Of a DNA stretch of 64,000 nucleotides, positions 20,701 to 31,884 are shown one piece after another. Position numbers and translations under genes: made by a program. Below the pieces are notes generated by a model. It did not search any database, had not been told where the DNA came from, and saw nothing but the letters and a program-made list of their open reading frames with translations. Positions within the stretch are counted from its first letter, which is position 1. Each line of letters begins with the position of its first letter. Where the stretch lies: positions 1 to 64,000 of the forward strand of contig JAHLJZ010000017.1 in NCBI GenBank assembly GCA_025602915.1. Reading direction: 5' to 3'. The DNA comes from Paraphysoderma sedebokerense (lineage: Eukaryota > Blastocladiomycota > Physodermatomycetes > Physodermatales > Physodermataceae).

Positions 20701-22368
20701 CGACAGACGGGGGAAGGTGGCGAATATGAAATCTAATAAGGCATTCAGCCAGCTTGGTATGACCACCAAGAGCGGCGTAATGTAACGGTTTTCGACCCTG
20801 GATATCAGATGTGTATAGGTATATTAATTGATTTGGATTGTACAAGTACAGAGTATCTATGAGATGATTCAAAGTCGTCGCATCATCCGTTGAAGCCGGT
20901 TCGGAAGAGTATTGAGGGGATGGGAGATCAACAGAGGTGGGGGAAAGAAGGGGTTCAGTTTTAGGAAGGAGAGACAGTTGTTCGTTCTCGATATTCTTAG
21001 TGGCATTCGACGCCGTATTTAAAGCTGAGATATCGGGCTCTGAAGGCTTTTTAAATGAAAGAGCGGAAGTAAAACTGTGCATCAGGCTATCGGTGCTAGA
21101 ATTAGCACTGCCTATGAAAAGGGTAGTTAATCGTCGCCGAGGAGGAGGTAGTTTCCCGCCTGCAGAAACTAATCGATGGAACAAAGATCGTTGATTGATG
21201 TCTTCCGAATGAATCATTGGAGGTTGGTAAGTTTGGATTAGATGCGTCACACATTTCAGAGCTTTATAGTGTAAGGCGTAACTTAGCAGGTATAGATGAA
21301 TCTTTAATACTGTTAGTAAATTCAGACAACCACAGGACTTATAGTGTACGGAAAGGCTATACCCTTTTAGTATTTATATCTGATACTTCGCAATGCCTGT
21401 GAATACTGCTTACGAAAGACTGAAATTGTACAGCATCGTCCTCCCTCAAAATTCTCTTCATTATTGTATGTTCATCTTCGCTTTCTGAACTTGTGCTTTT
21501 CGTCGGCGAATTGGGAGGTATAGAACGTGACCCAGCGGAACTTGAAGTGATGCGATCATAAAGTTGTTGAATGAGGGACTCGATCTGGGTTAAGCAGTCG
21601 CTGAAATATGTATCGCTGGAAAATGGCAATGGCTGAATTTTGCTGGCGTAGACGGCAGTTTGAGTTGATGTTTGAAGTTTCTTATCAAACCTACAATGGT
21701 TAAACACTTTAGAGTTGGAATGATTCTACCTAGCACCACAATGGAGAACCAACTTTTTGAGAATCTTTCGAAACCCTTTTCTGTTAAGTTCTGTATACCG
21801 CATCACTTTCAGGATATGATCTTTGGTTTCAAGAGCATGTGATAAAAGAGCTATTTCCGTTTCGACATCTATATTTTGTGCTAATTGTGCATGCCTCGAA
21901 AAATTGGGTTGGGATGTTACTGAAGATTCGACTGAATTTGGTGCGGCTATGGTAAGCTTATATTTTTCATCCAGAATCCTGATTCTTCTTTCAATTTCCG
22001 ACTTTTTGTACAGGAAAAAGTTGTTGACTTTCTCCAACTCTCGATCGAGTGTATAATTGAACTCTAATTGAGCGATGTGAGATGTTCAGAACCTGGGTTT
22101 TTGTAAACATTGCTGTGCAATTCACAGGAACTTACCAGTAATGGCTTCATGTACATTATTATTTGCAAGAGTAATGTCGGCGAATGATTTTGATGCAGCG
22201 CGGCCGGCCTTTACTGCGTCTTTGATGTGTTGTTTGAGAGCCTTGTATGAAATATAGTACCTGACAGCCAGATGTAAGAGGGGAATAACGTCAAAATAAA
22301 CGGAACAAGATAGAATACCTCGCCCACTCCTGGATGAGAGTTCTCGCAAGGGTCTTCCCGAACTTCAT
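17775..22368 (-). CDS. GDE1: SPX-ankyrin-GDPD glycerophosphocholine phosphodiesterase, GDE1-like (copy 1)
   Basis: Large gene of roughly 1,200-1,300 residues in many exons. The start at 22368 gives MKFGKTLARTLIQEWA, the canonical SPX N-terminus; the SPX domain continues through YISYKALKQHIKDAV, VNNFFLYKKSEIERRI and LNRKGFRKILKK, the Lys-rich inositol-pyrophosphate-binding surface. Ankyrin repeats follow (GRKPLHYAALGGHTKLAECL, GFTPLFYAVLNNRLELLKVL, ALDHAAFRGHMQIAGLL), then a beta-rich middle domain and a GDPD catalytic domain with GHRGLG, GENTVLSF, EYVEFDVQLTKD and VLYHDW. A final exon beyond the apparent stop near 17920 supplies WGVDAVIVDSVLAVRKG and ends at 17775. By family knowledge it hydrolyses cytosolic glycerophosphocholine to choline and glycerol-3-phosphate, with phosphate status sensed by SPX. 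A Ser-rich insert between catalytic motifs (near SDDSSQSSGLG) is unusual. No gene lies in the 308-bp gap to the receptor gene. Confidence 0.93.
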
Positions 22369-22784
22369 ACTTGTGTGGATGTAGAACACAGATGATGCTC
22401 GGTGTTTTCATAGAGCAGAGCAGCGCTGGTTTTCGTGCGACGCTGATATCATCCGGCGGACCCGAAGGCCGCGCCTTTTTCATCTTATACATTTATTATT
22501 TCATTCACGGTAGTTTCTACAGAGAAGTGCGATTAATTCGGGATGTAGTATTACAAGGCCCGTACATTATCATGTTGTCCGCGGTGATGAAGTCGTTTGA
22601 TGTCGATTGCATTACTTCATCCATTGTTCTCTCTCAACCCGCATTCTCCCCTGGCATGCAGACAGTCCAGCGTTGACTTCGCACGCCTTCGCCGTACCAT
22701 CGTTAGAATCGAGTCGATATATAAAAATGAGATCACCCCTCTCTATTACACTTCAAACCCGAATATCAACAAGTTATAGAAGTA
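22369..22784. other. Divergent promoter region GDE1 / S1 protease (copy 1)
   Basis: 416 bp between two divergent starts, with no gene of its own. It contains the TATA-like element listed separately and should carry both promoters. Confidence 0.6.
22718..22726 (+). promoter_or_regulatory. TATA-like element TATATAAAA (copy 1)
   Basis: A perfect TATATAAAA lies 59 bp upstream of the protease ATG at 22785, a reasonable distance for a TATA box with a short leader. Inferred from sequence only. Copy 2 is at 46053-46061. Confidence 0.5.
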
Positions 22785-24377
22785 TTGCCGATGCTTTGGC
22801 TCTCAGTCTCGATGCTGCTTTTGTTTTCTTTCGCACTTTCGTCTTTGCCAGGTATTTTATTGGCCGCTACCTTACCTAATAGCAAGAAAGTGCTGTTCGA
22901 TACAGTCGTCAACCTGAATGCGACAAATACGACATATATCCGACTGGTCTTTGACAAGAATGGAACCCACTTGCGCAGAGCGATTGGCTCTGGTGCTTAC
23001 GAAGAGCAACCGGGTGACTTAATTCGAGGTTTCAACTCTTCATTGTGTGTTATGATGGATAGGTACTCATATAATCTACGTAGTGGCCTCTGTATCCGAT
23101 CCCTCATTTGTTCAGTATCTCAGTAACCAAAGTCTGATCGAATGGCGATTCACTAGTGCTTATTTTAATGGTGATAGTGTACGAGTCACTCTCCTCGCCG
23201 ATCCCTCAATGAAAGACAGCGCCATGCCGAAAGTTGCCATCCAAAAAGCACAGACAGATCTTAATGCGTTGGTTGATGTCAATGAAACCACACCATTTGT
23301 CAATACTACATTTACAGCACAGGCTCTGTGTTCAGCTGATAGCAGAATTCCAGCAATGGACCTTCGTTCTGCCCGACTTATGCCTGTGGGCTGCACAGTT
23401 TGGCTTTTCAATAATGACAGAGCAAAGTCCTATTCAGCTAACAAGTGTGCCTTATCTGCGGGTAATCATCGAGATTCATTGCTACTTCATTCTCGATTGG
23501 TGCAAGGTATTCCTAACGACGTATTTTATCGTTTTTAGGTCATTGCTTTCGCAGGCCGGAGCAATATGCAGGAGAATTGCCTTTCGTCCTTCAGTTCAAC
23601 CCACCAGATAGTTTAACCCCTGTAATCCGAGCTCAGGTATATATTTATGTCCTCCTTTTTAATTCCCTATATCAAAAGTTAACCTCTTCGATTGTTCAGC
23701 ATCCCCACCCCGATTTCCAATTCGCCATGGATGTTTCCTCATTACAGCACCGTTTTGATCCAGTTTCCGACTGGGCTTATTTGGGTTTCTTTCCTAATCC
23801 TAACACTGGCTTACCAGCATCCGCAGCTGCCAATTACTCTGCTCATATCATTGGCGACAAAACTGAAATTGATGGCCTTGTTGTCAATAACGACACATTG
23901 CATATGATTGGTTATGGAATTGATTGGGACACGCCGAACCGATTTTTAACTTCGCAAATTTCAGTTGGTAATTTCATGGGAACCGGTTGGTTTAACGAAA
24001 CAAGTGATATAATAAATAACACAGTAGTGGCGTCCCCTGTTCCACATGGAGGTCGCCCCATCATTATGCATAGGTAATTATTTCCTTGTCCTGCATTATT
24101 AGATTCATGGCTTATATTCCAAGTAGGGCCGACTCTATGAGCGGTAATTCTGGGTCCGCAATTATAAACAGGAGGACCGGTCATGCCATAGGGTAAAAGT
24201 TGCTCTTCGTCACCAAAAACAGATAAGAAACTGATCGACAAATATTATGATTGCAGAATCCATACGTCAGGGGCATGTAGGCGACGATCTGAAAACACAT
24301 ATAATTTCGGGACGGCAATATGGGACCATCAACTACAATTGGCTTTGGCAAATCCAAAAGGTGTTTGCGGCGCTTAG
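22785..24377 (+). CDS. Secreted trypsin/V8-like serine protease, family S1 (copy 1)
   Basis: Six exons (22785-23028, 23084-23461, 23539-23636, 23700-24073, 24127-24192, 24257-24377) join in frame to 426 residues. The N-terminus is a signal peptide (LLLFSFALSSLPGILLAA) followed by an Asn-glycosylation-rich region of about 150 residues. The triad appears only after splicing: His in CALSAGHCF (across the 23462-23538 intron), Asp in PVSDWAYLGF, and Ser in SGNSGSAIIN, followed by the TGHAIGIHTSGAC strand. The end, NPKGVCGA, resembles fungal and bacterial glutamyl-endopeptidase-like S1 proteins. Trypsin usually has GDSGG, so GNSGS fits the V8-type branch. It is likely an extracellular digestive protease of this saprotroph or parasite. 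The first intron could use other nearby donors; 23029 was chosen because it keeps phase with a 55-bp intron. Confidence 0.82.
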
Positions 24378-24577
24378 CGCATCGCTAAGTTGAATTCCTA
24401 TCTCGTTGATTCCGATTTGCATCAGTTTACATAGACTATAGTTTTTATTATGTTACAATTTGGGGAGGGCTCGGCCAGGCGCATTTGTAGCGCAATTGAC
24501 AGTTAATTGTCGCGAGCAATTGGCAAAACGGTCGGCCACTATATTCTGCAATATGTTGAGTATGAAGCAATAGAACC

Positions 24578-25593
24578 CTATCCTGTCCATTTCTGAACTT
24601 CTGCTCTCAATTCTTCTATCGTGAACTGACACCCTTCGAAGTCCTATTCAACAAGAATGTTCATATAAGCTCATTGAATCTATTTTATATCGTTGATAAA
24701 ATTAACGTACTTTTATATATTTGATGGGAGATGTTCCTATTTCATCGCAGGCAGGTGTATTGTTATTCTTTAAGACACCGCCGATCCCAATTGCACCCAC
24801 CAAATGCGCTGCAGTCAATAAGCCTGGAAGAGTTACAGTAACCGTTGTGATATTTCCCCCGTTCGCGCAAACTGAGGCTTTGAATGTTCGTAATCCAAGG
24901 TAAGACTCTACATTGGTTAGATACGTTTGGAGGATTCCGTGGTTATAGACAAACGCTTCGCGAATGATAATTTCTTGAATTGTAAAATTACTAAGCAGAG
25001 TGCTGTAGCTCGTTAATCCATTTTTCCCTGTGAATACGCCTTTCCATAAATTTGATGTCGTGTGGACCGGGTAATAGGTAGAGGAATTGTAGTATTTGAG
25101 ATCAATTAAAAGTGCTTCACCAACTTGATATTTTCCTGCGAAGGGAGAACATTTTAAGTAAAACAATTTGAATTTGCATTATACTAGATTTACCTGTGAA
25201 TCCAAGGCTAAAATAATTGTAAGAGAAGATTTATATCAATAATAGCCGCCGCACACTTAAAAAGTATTTTTACCTGTTCACCACCGCATAGGCGTCGTTC
25301 CCCTCTTTTCCACTCTCTTTGCGACCCAGTGTATCAAATGTTTCTTTTATACCCCCAGAGCATATCAACTTATTTTGTAGTCCTGGCGATTCTTGAGGCG
25401 GTTGCTGAGGTGGAGTTTGATTTGTGGTCATCGACTGTGGCTGAACTGCAACTACTACTATGGCAATAGTTATTCCGACGATTACGAGAAATAAAACTAA
25501 CAGAATCCCTATCTTGACAGTTTGCGCGGGCCATTTAGAAAAGTACTGCGGTTTTGCAGGCTTGTACGTGGGTACGGTAGGAATTTTCTTCAT
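24578..25593 (-). CDS. Type II single-pass membrane protein, unknown, with 14-nt microexon (copy 1)
   Basis: Four exons on the minus strand: 25593-25274, a 14-nt microexon 25207-25194, a long exon from 25135 to about 24712, and a terminal exon ending at 24578. The start gives a short basic, Pro-rich cytosolic segment (MKKIPTVPTYKPAKPQYF), one strong transmembrane helix (IGILLVLFLVIVGITIAIVV) and a Gln/Pro/Thr linker, so topology is type II with a lumenal or extracellular C-terminal domain of about 200 residues. That domain has several N-glycosylation sequons, a few Cys, and motifs such as LWKGVFTGKNGLTSY and LTAAHLVGAIGIGG. The last exon (DFEGCQFTIEELRAEVQKW) follows a GTACGT donor at the apparent stop. 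I do not recognise the family. Phase is consistent through the microexon (SLGFTG), which supports expression. Confidence 0.65.
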
Positions 25594-25987
25594 TTATAGC
25601 ACAAGTTTCACATACATAGACAAAGTAATGTAAGGAACAAAAAATACCTAAACCGTTACTCTCGGGACTTACGGGCTCCACCTGGGCCAGTTAAAACCCT
25701 GGTTTCATTTTCTGCTACATACAGTGATTACATAGCATTGAAATAATCACAAATTTTTAACAGGATTCCTTATTGAGCTTTCGCCTCTTTATACATGTCA
25801 CTGAACCAAATTCAACCCAATTTCAATGCGTCTATACATATCATGATGCTCGAGAAATAATACAAATATACACATTATTAAATATTAAATTAAGATATTA
25901 GAATAGGGCTGTTACAGCTGGTATGTCTGAATGCGGAAATTATATGATGCATTGAGATGAAGGGAGTTGGCAGAATATGCTGCAGAA
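25594..25987. other. Intergenic region (copy 1)
   Basis: AT-rich, no gene seen. It contains the promoter side of the type II membrane protein and the 3' flank of the next minus-strand gene. Confidence 0.5.
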
Positions 25988-26840
25988 TCAAGCATGAGGT
26001 CCGCGATTGACGCGTTCTCCTGCTGGAGTCGAGTTCTGCTTTATAGGGTCAATGGGAGAGGCAAGAGACGCATACGGTTTAGGGTGCTGCTTCGAAACTC
26101 TGCATGCAGAATTTACAGGTAGAGAAGCTGCATTGGATTTCTCGATTCGATCGGTGCTGTCATTGCAGTTAGATTTTCCCATAGGAGGAGTGAGAACAGC
26201 TGAACGAACAGGAGACTTCTTCAGTGAAGTGCCAGCAATCGAGCATGTGGAAAGTGCTGCCTGTAGCCTAAGTAAGACCAGTAAGAGCCAGACAGAAGAG
26301 TTAAATAATTTTATTCATGCGATCATGCTTAGTTGTACGAATGAAGAATCAAAAGACCTTGATCGCTCAATGAATAGCTTTTCCTTGTTCGCCTCGTACA
26401 TATGGTGATGTTTTTTGTCGATATCTTCGAAAAGACGGCCGAAAACTATCTTACATACGTCAGCAGTCTATTCACTCCATTAATAACGCAAAACTTTTTG
26501 AAACTGTACCGGCTTTAGGAATTTTAGATTTTCCGACTATCTTATCGGCACGTCTCAACTGTGCATTGGTTCTTGAATCGGGATCTCCAAATTTTGATTT
26601 CATCAAACTTTTAGTGCTAACAATTTCTAATTTAGTGTATTCTGATGAGGAAGTTCGATACATTGAGCTGTCCGAGGGTCTGGGTAGTCAATCACGGAAA
26701 GCAGTTTAGGGTCAATTCACTACATCAGACAAAACCGAAGTGCTAAGGAAAAATATACCCCGAAGTACGAGTAGCATCAGTATGATGTGGCATAGATTGT
26801 AAATATGGTAGAACTTACTTCTTGGTTTCAAACTTGAATG
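25988..26840 (-). CDS. Unrecognised multi-exon gene, Ser/Lys-rich (copy 1, boundaries approximate)
   Basis: Four coding-like pieces follow one another on the minus strand with usable splice signals. A 5' piece reads GQQIRIPFKFETKK (about 26840-26813). The second contains YRTSSSEYTKLEIVSTKSL and AQLRRADKIVGKSKIPKA (to about 26510). The third begins VFGRLFEDIDKKHHHMYEAN (about 26440). A 3' piece has SLKKSPVRSAVLTPPMGKSN and ends at 25988. The SPVR and TPPMGK motifs look like proline-directed kinase sites. I do not recognise the family. The start is unresolved and may lie upstream of 26840; the order of exons is an inference from phase. A long plus-strand open frame here (26007-26408) is treated as antisense. 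Confidence 0.35.
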
Positions 26841-27289
26841 GAATGCGAATTTGTTGACCAACTAATCAGACCCATGCGGAGTGGAGTGTGGACCGTGGTA
26901 GCAATTTAAGCAAATACCGATTTCACGAAATGGAGGATTATTTACCGCTGCCTTTGAGCAAGTTTCAACAAACACATAAACAGTACTCATATATTGATAC
27001 TATACATAGTTGTATGTACGGGCTGTCCATAGTAACCAAGCATTCATTTATTTGCGACAACAGGTATCCGTCCAAACTCTTTATGAATTATGCATCCCGC
27101 AACAAATGATACAGATGCGACGGTAGATACATATAATTACTCTTAGGATATATACAAAGGATCAATAAAACAATTAATGAGTGACTGCGATTATGTACGA
27201 TAACAATAAACATATATGATGAAATAACATTGCACAATAAGCTATGTAAAATGGACAAGATCTCGCCATCATTGGTAGAAGGGGAAACT
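26841..27289. other. Intergenic region upstream of the unrecognised gene (copy 1)
   Basis: AT-rich. It may hide a first exon of the unrecognised minus-strand gene; otherwise nothing is supported. The right end is the 3' flank of histone H1, which has several AATAAA-like motifs on the minus strand. Confidence 0.4.
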
Positions 27290-28223
27290 TCATTTTTTGG
27301 CTGCGGCTTTAGTCTTCTTGGGAGCAGCCTTCTTTTTCTGGGTTGCTTTCTTGGCGGCAGGAGCTTTCTTTGTGGCGGCTTTCTTGGCAGCAGCTTTCTT
27401 TGGAGCAGCCTTTTTCGGGGCAGCTGCGGCCTTTTTAGTGGTGGTAGCTTTTTTCTTTGGAGCAGCCTTTTTCTATCGGTTATATATGAGAAGAAGTCGT
27501 TCGAACGAAGACAAAGCAATCAAATCAGTGAATGATAAATCAAAATGAAAAAAGCAACAGTCTGTACCTTAACTACTTTCTTTTCTTTCTTCGCGGCTTC
27601 GGCTTTTGGCTTCACGGCTTTTGCAACCTTGGCCTAGAAAAAGCAGATGTATTCAGAATCGATGTTTACGAACGCGATGCAACACAATATCGTGAATGCA
27701 CACAGATATAAGCGCGAAACGTGAATTCTTCAAATCCTTCAAGTGATATGCCTATTCACATAATAAAAAGAATATAAATTACCTTTGTTTCTTTTTTCTC
27801 CTTCTTTTCTGGTTCGGCTTTAGCAGGTTTCGCGAGTTTGACTGTACCGCTTTGGCCGTGAGGGCGAACAAATATACCGGTTTCAGTTCCTCTCCTGAGA
27901 GCCGTATTGATCTGAACGCTGACCCTTTTGTCGTCAGCAGCAAGCTTATAGTTGGCTAGAATGTACTTTTTGATTGCTTGGCGGGATGAGCCCTTGCGAT
28001 CTTTGAGAGCCAAAATGGCAGCTAAGAAAGACAATAAATGCCGGTAAACAACAAAAGAGCAATTTTGCAGAGAGTACAGAATCAGGTTAGACTTCGAATC
28101 CAATAGCATAACGGAGGATGCGGATGAATTGTGTGATATATTAAAGGGGTGGGGAGCGTTCGTACCTTTGATCATGTCGACGTATTTTGGGTGCGAGGGA
28201 GCGGCGGCTTTTTTGGTAGACAT
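27290..28223 (-). CDS. Linker histone H1 (copy 1)
   Basis: Four exons (28223-28166, 28021-27783, 27633-27568, 27472-27290) join in frame to 181 residues. Start MSTKKAAAPSHPKYVDMIK leads into the globular winged-helix domain AAILALKDRKGSSRQAIKKY, with VSVQINTALRRGTETGIFV and HGQSGTVKLAK, the classic H1/H5 signature. The rest is a Lys/Ala/Pro tail (KKAAPKKAAAKKAATKK) typical of linker histones. It compacts nucleosome arrays in the nucleus. The presence of three introns indicates a polyadenylated, replication-independent type of histone gene. Identification is secure; the tail length may vary with the slippage-prone GCC/AAG sequence. Confidence 0.95.
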
Positions 28224-29263
28224 CTTGAATGAAGACGGGGAAGGGATGTCGATTGGGAGGGGGATGAGTTGGCAGACGGGAGAGCGGAATGCGGAGGATG
28301 GGTAGTGCGGAAAGAGAGTTGGGGAACGGAGCGCAGAGAGGTGCTTAATGAACGCTGGGGAATGCGACACGTGATGCGCATTTGCACTTTAGGGGCAGTT
28401 TGTCCCACACAATTCCTCCTCTCCTTTGTTCGCTGATCGTCCAAATGTCTGATGTCCGATGTCTGTGTATTCAAGCACTATTCCGTGCTTATTCCGATCC
28501 GCATATGCTCGTTGTTCCTGTTCGCTTCGCATTTCAACAAGATTCTTACACGGACTTCGCGGAATATAGGGTTAAAATCCACAGAATAGACTGAGGAATC
28601 CAGGATGACAACACATAGGAGCAGGTGGAACCTTTTCGGTTGATTGATCAGGTTGAGCTAAAAAAATTTAGTCAAGCTGGATTCTACTCAATCATTCCAA
28701 ATTCATACTTTTTGGAATGACAATTCACACCTGTCCAGATCAGTATGAAGGATTGCATTTTTATATGAAAGCAAACTATCAAGGATATATTGTCGCCACG
28801 AATGGAAATGTGTCATTGATCCATCAGAACGAAATGTCTAATTGATCGCATAATCATTTTAATGTATGATTCCTCGGTAAGGGAGTTGATCCAATCATGT
28901 AATGTTTATGTTTCGAACTTTCAGGGTTGATCAAAAATTGTGTCTTGGAATGACCGAACGGAGAGTCGTGCAAGCTCTGTAACATCATGCATCAGACTCC
29001 TCGGATTACGGCGCCCCTATTAAGGCTTTGATGGTGAAAGTTTAGGGAGAACGACATCTTTTGTTTGCGAGATACCGACTGCCAACTGCTGAAACTGCAT
29101 ATAATTCGCCTCCACGGGTCCACTCCACTTCCACTGCATTTTTAGTGCTACGCGACAAATTCCTCAATTCTCTAATCTTCATTCTAAACCGTCCTGTGGA
29201 TACCTATTACGTATTTATAAATACATTACCATAAATTGTGAGTGCTTATTGTTGCAGTTAATC
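28224..29263. other. 1-kb divergent intergenic region with small hairpin (copy 1)
   Basis: No gene recognised. A perfect 9-bp inverted repeat, CATTCCAAA / TTTGGAATG, spans 28693-28719 with a 9-nt loop. The region separates divergently transcribed histone H1 and MARVEL-like genes and should include both promoters. Its length is more than needed, so a non-coding RNA cannot be excluded. Confidence 0.4.
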
Positions 29264-30093
29264 ATGGTGAACCTTCCATCCTCTCCGTGGAGAACATTCC
29301 TCCGCTTCTGCACATTCGCCTGCGGTGCAGTATCTTTCATTACATTCACTATCAGCCGACCTGATACCATCATCAGAGGCAATGCTGTGGATTATTTCAT
29401 GTATGTTATTAGAATTTATTGTTACCTCGGCTCTGCCTTGAATTTCCATTTGACCTTTATCCCACCCCCAGGCTTCCTATCGGTTTGACGTATTTCTCCA
29501 GTTTTGCGACGATGATAGTCATTTTAATGATTACTTCGTGGAGGTTTGCACCGGACAAAACCGCTTGCTGCTTCAGCAATAGCACTTTGAAGTTCTTGGA
29601 AGTCTTGCTAGACATTGGGATGACTTCATCTTGCGGCAGTGCAGGTTCGTTATCTTCATCTAATGCCGATGTTGTGTTTCGTTAATTTACAAATTTTAAT
29701 ATAGCAATTCTATCTGCGCAGCGGACTGTCTGCACCATGGAGAATACCGCAAGATACCCTGGGTTTTGTAACCTTTATAACAGCGCCGTTGCCTTCATGT
29801 TCTTCTGTTGGTTCTGCTTTGGGGTTTCGTCCAGTAGGTTATGAATTCTTTCCCACAAAAAGATAATCAATGCTTATAAATCTTCTGTTTCATGTTGAAA
29901 CAATTCCATTTTAGTTTGGAATATTTTGCATATGTTGGGCTTTCTCGAAGATGTGAAAACCACCACTCCCCGTGTCTCCACCGCAGTTACGACTGTATCT
30001 GCAGTATCAAACACAACAACTTCCGTCTCTCCCACCAGAGCAACGTCTAGGTTCACTGGAAAGCGCAGATCCGTCATTACTGCGAACATTTAA
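29264..30093 (+). CDS. MARVEL-like four-span membrane protein (copy 1)
   Basis: Four exons (29264-29400, 29472-29644, 29705-29833, 29915-30093) give 205 residues in frame. Four hydrophobic helices are seen: FLRFCTFACGAVSFITFTIS, LPIGLTYFSSFATMIVILMI, a weaker third around LEVLLDIGMTSSCGSAGAIL, and NSAVAFMFFCWFCFGVSS. The last precedes a short hydrophobic stretch (IWNILHMLGF) and a Thr/Ser/Arg-rich cytosolic tail. The spacing, the short loops and the pattern at the end of helix 4 match fungal MARVEL-domain proteins of the plasma membrane, which organise membrane domains and vesicle traffic. Substrate or partner unknown. The family assignment rests on topology and local similarity only. Confidence 0.65.
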
Positions 30094-30258
30094 GAAGATA
30101 GACTGATTTGAAGTTCGAGCTAGAAGAAAACAAATTAAAAAATGATATGATCCAACGTCCCATAGCTAGAGTATTTGCAAGTATAGGAAGACTAAATAGA
30201 TTGAATTAATTGTAGAAAATAAATCATTCATTTATATATACAGTCAGTCTGTCCTCGA

Positions 30259-30605
30259 TCAATGCCCCCAAGATGAAACCAGCTTCACATCAAACTTGTT
30301 TAGAAACTTCGCCGTAGTAGGAAAGTAGTCCATCATCGAAAAGATAACATCCCGGACGTAAGCTGGAAAATATTGATGTGTGGTGTACAAAAAAAGCATT
30401 AACCCAAGAACCAATAAGGTATCTTGTTGTGGGCAAAGGGAAAGGATTAGTTTCTTGTTGCGAACTACCTGCGAAGTTAAATTATAACATTGAAATTAAA
30501 CTCACTAAAGAGACATTTCTCCCAAAAGTCTAACATATACAATGCGGTCGTTAATTCGTATTGATAGTACTTCAAATTCAGATAATTTTTGATTCCTTGA
30601 AACAT
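30259..30605 (-). CDS. Candidate small subunit of serine palmitoyltransferase, ssSPT-like (copy 1)
   Basis: Two exons, 30605-30506 and 30464-30259, with a 41-bp intron, encode 101 residues. The N-terminal part reads LKYYQYELTTALYMLDFWEK. This closely resembles the ssSPT core of animals and fungi (a YYQY motif followed by a helix and L-x-x-WE). A second hydrophobic helix (TLLVLGLMLFLYTTHQYF) follows, and the protein ends DVKLVSSWGH. By family knowledge such subunits bind the LCB1/LCB2 heterodimer in the ER membrane and raise sphingolipid synthesis. The plus-strand open frame over the same bases is a shadow. The acceptor at 30465 was preferred over the AG 4 nt upstream because only it keeps the second helix in frame. 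The C-terminal extension is longer than in human ssSPTa. Confidence 0.55.
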
Positions 30606-30926
30606 AGCTGGAGAAGAGGTTGCGAAAACTCTAGGCAATCAACGAAGGTGAGCCGATGTGGGATGGAGATTTACTTGAAGTATTCTGATTTTGCGAGAGA
30701 CTGGTTTGTTGTGGGTTTGAAGGATAACGGACACAGCTGTGATGTGACTGAAGAAAGGCCTAAGTTCTCAAATCCAAATGCGCAGCTTGGTTTTTTGACA
30801 GAACTCTTCTTTCAGCCTTTCGCCCAGAAAAATCTGTTTCGGGTTCGCTGATTCCTCTATCGCTAAAACAGTCCTCTAACAGTCCTCCCATATGTATTAA
30901 AATTTTTATTTGTGAGAACACATTAT

Positions 30927-31884
30927 TCATTTCCTTACAATTTTAAGTCCTTGGAATATTTTCGTCAAATCCTCTCTACTATCCCCATTATCAGACCTGT
31001 TTCCTTGCCCAGCTTCTTCTTCTATTGGTTCCAGAAGTAGTACAGTCAAAATTTAACTTATAACAAAAAAAAAAACTTTAAAAATATGGTGATGGGATAA
31101 CTTACGTATGTTTTCCATCAATTTCGGCATCGCAAAAAGCATCAGTCCCGTAAATCCCATCATCAGAATCATTGGATTGGCGAGTAGACTGACCACGCTG
31201 AAGGACTCTCTGGCCTATGGGTAAAATAAAATGAGAAATTCTAGAGAAAAACATTACTGAATCAATTGAGGGAAATTGCTCTTGATACACACCGCCAAAT
31301 ATTGCTTAGTCCCGACTGCAGCAATCTGGGGTGGGTAGGCAATCTCCTCCTGACTAGCACTCCATTCAAACCCTAAGCCGGATCTATAAGCGATGTTGTT
31401 TTTTCCGATATCAATCCTGATTTTGTCGAAGAAGAAAGTGTTGGATAAAATAGAGACAAGATAGCTTCCCTCCGGGATGTCGATACTTAAAACAAAGTCA
31501 TGTCTTGTTCAATAACAACAGTTGGAAAGGCCAGCTATCCGAACAGAAAGCTTACAATTCGAATTTGCCATTTGACTTGATATTTGTAGAGAACTGGCCG
31601 CCGTTCAGTATTACTTTGGTGGAAGAGTCGAGCTGGCGGTAATCTAGAGAAAGTTCTTAAACCTATGTTCTCCAATATCCACCAATCGAAATCCGGATCA
31701 TACCTCTTAAAACATCATTCAGTGAAATTTGGCCACTGAAGCTCCTGCCCTGAAGTGGCGAGATTAAAATCGAACTATTCAAATGGAAGAGGATCGCAGT
31801 TATTCGTTTCTGGCCACTATTCAGTCTCTTAAAATGAGACGAGACAATTTACCAGAAGACAACCCAGAAGAAAAACTTGAACAT
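30927..31884 (-). CDS. EMC7: ER membrane protein complex subunit 7 (EMC7) (copy 1)
   Basis: Minus-strand gene in about six exons. The start at 31884 gives a signal peptide MFKFFFWVVFW that continues after the first intron into SFSGQISLNDVLR. Next come the beta-sandwich strands STKVILNGGQFSTNIKSNGK and FELIDIPEGSYLVSILS, then KIRIDIG and IAYPPQIAA, the expected order for EMC7 (KOG3306-type). A transmembrane helix follows (NPMILMMGFTGLMLFAMPKL) with the family signature NPM-hydrophobic-MPK, and a short acidic cytosolic tail ends LTKIFQGLKIVRK at 30927. EMC7 is a lumen-facing part of the EMC insertase for tail-anchored and multipass proteins. Small exon borders in the middle are approximate; identity is secure from the combined exons. 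Confidence 0.85.

Noticed and set aside
26007-26408. Plus-strand open frame of 133 codons
   Set aside because: The minus-strand pieces have better splice signals and more protein-like composition; not decisive, but the plus frame has no domain.
27297-27548. Ala/Phe-rich plus-strand open frames opposite histone H1
   Set aside because: They are the reverse complement of the Lys/Ala H1 tail.
30561-30851. Plus-strand open frame of 96 codons
   Set aside because: Overlaps the ssSPT-like minus-strand exon, which has a family signature.
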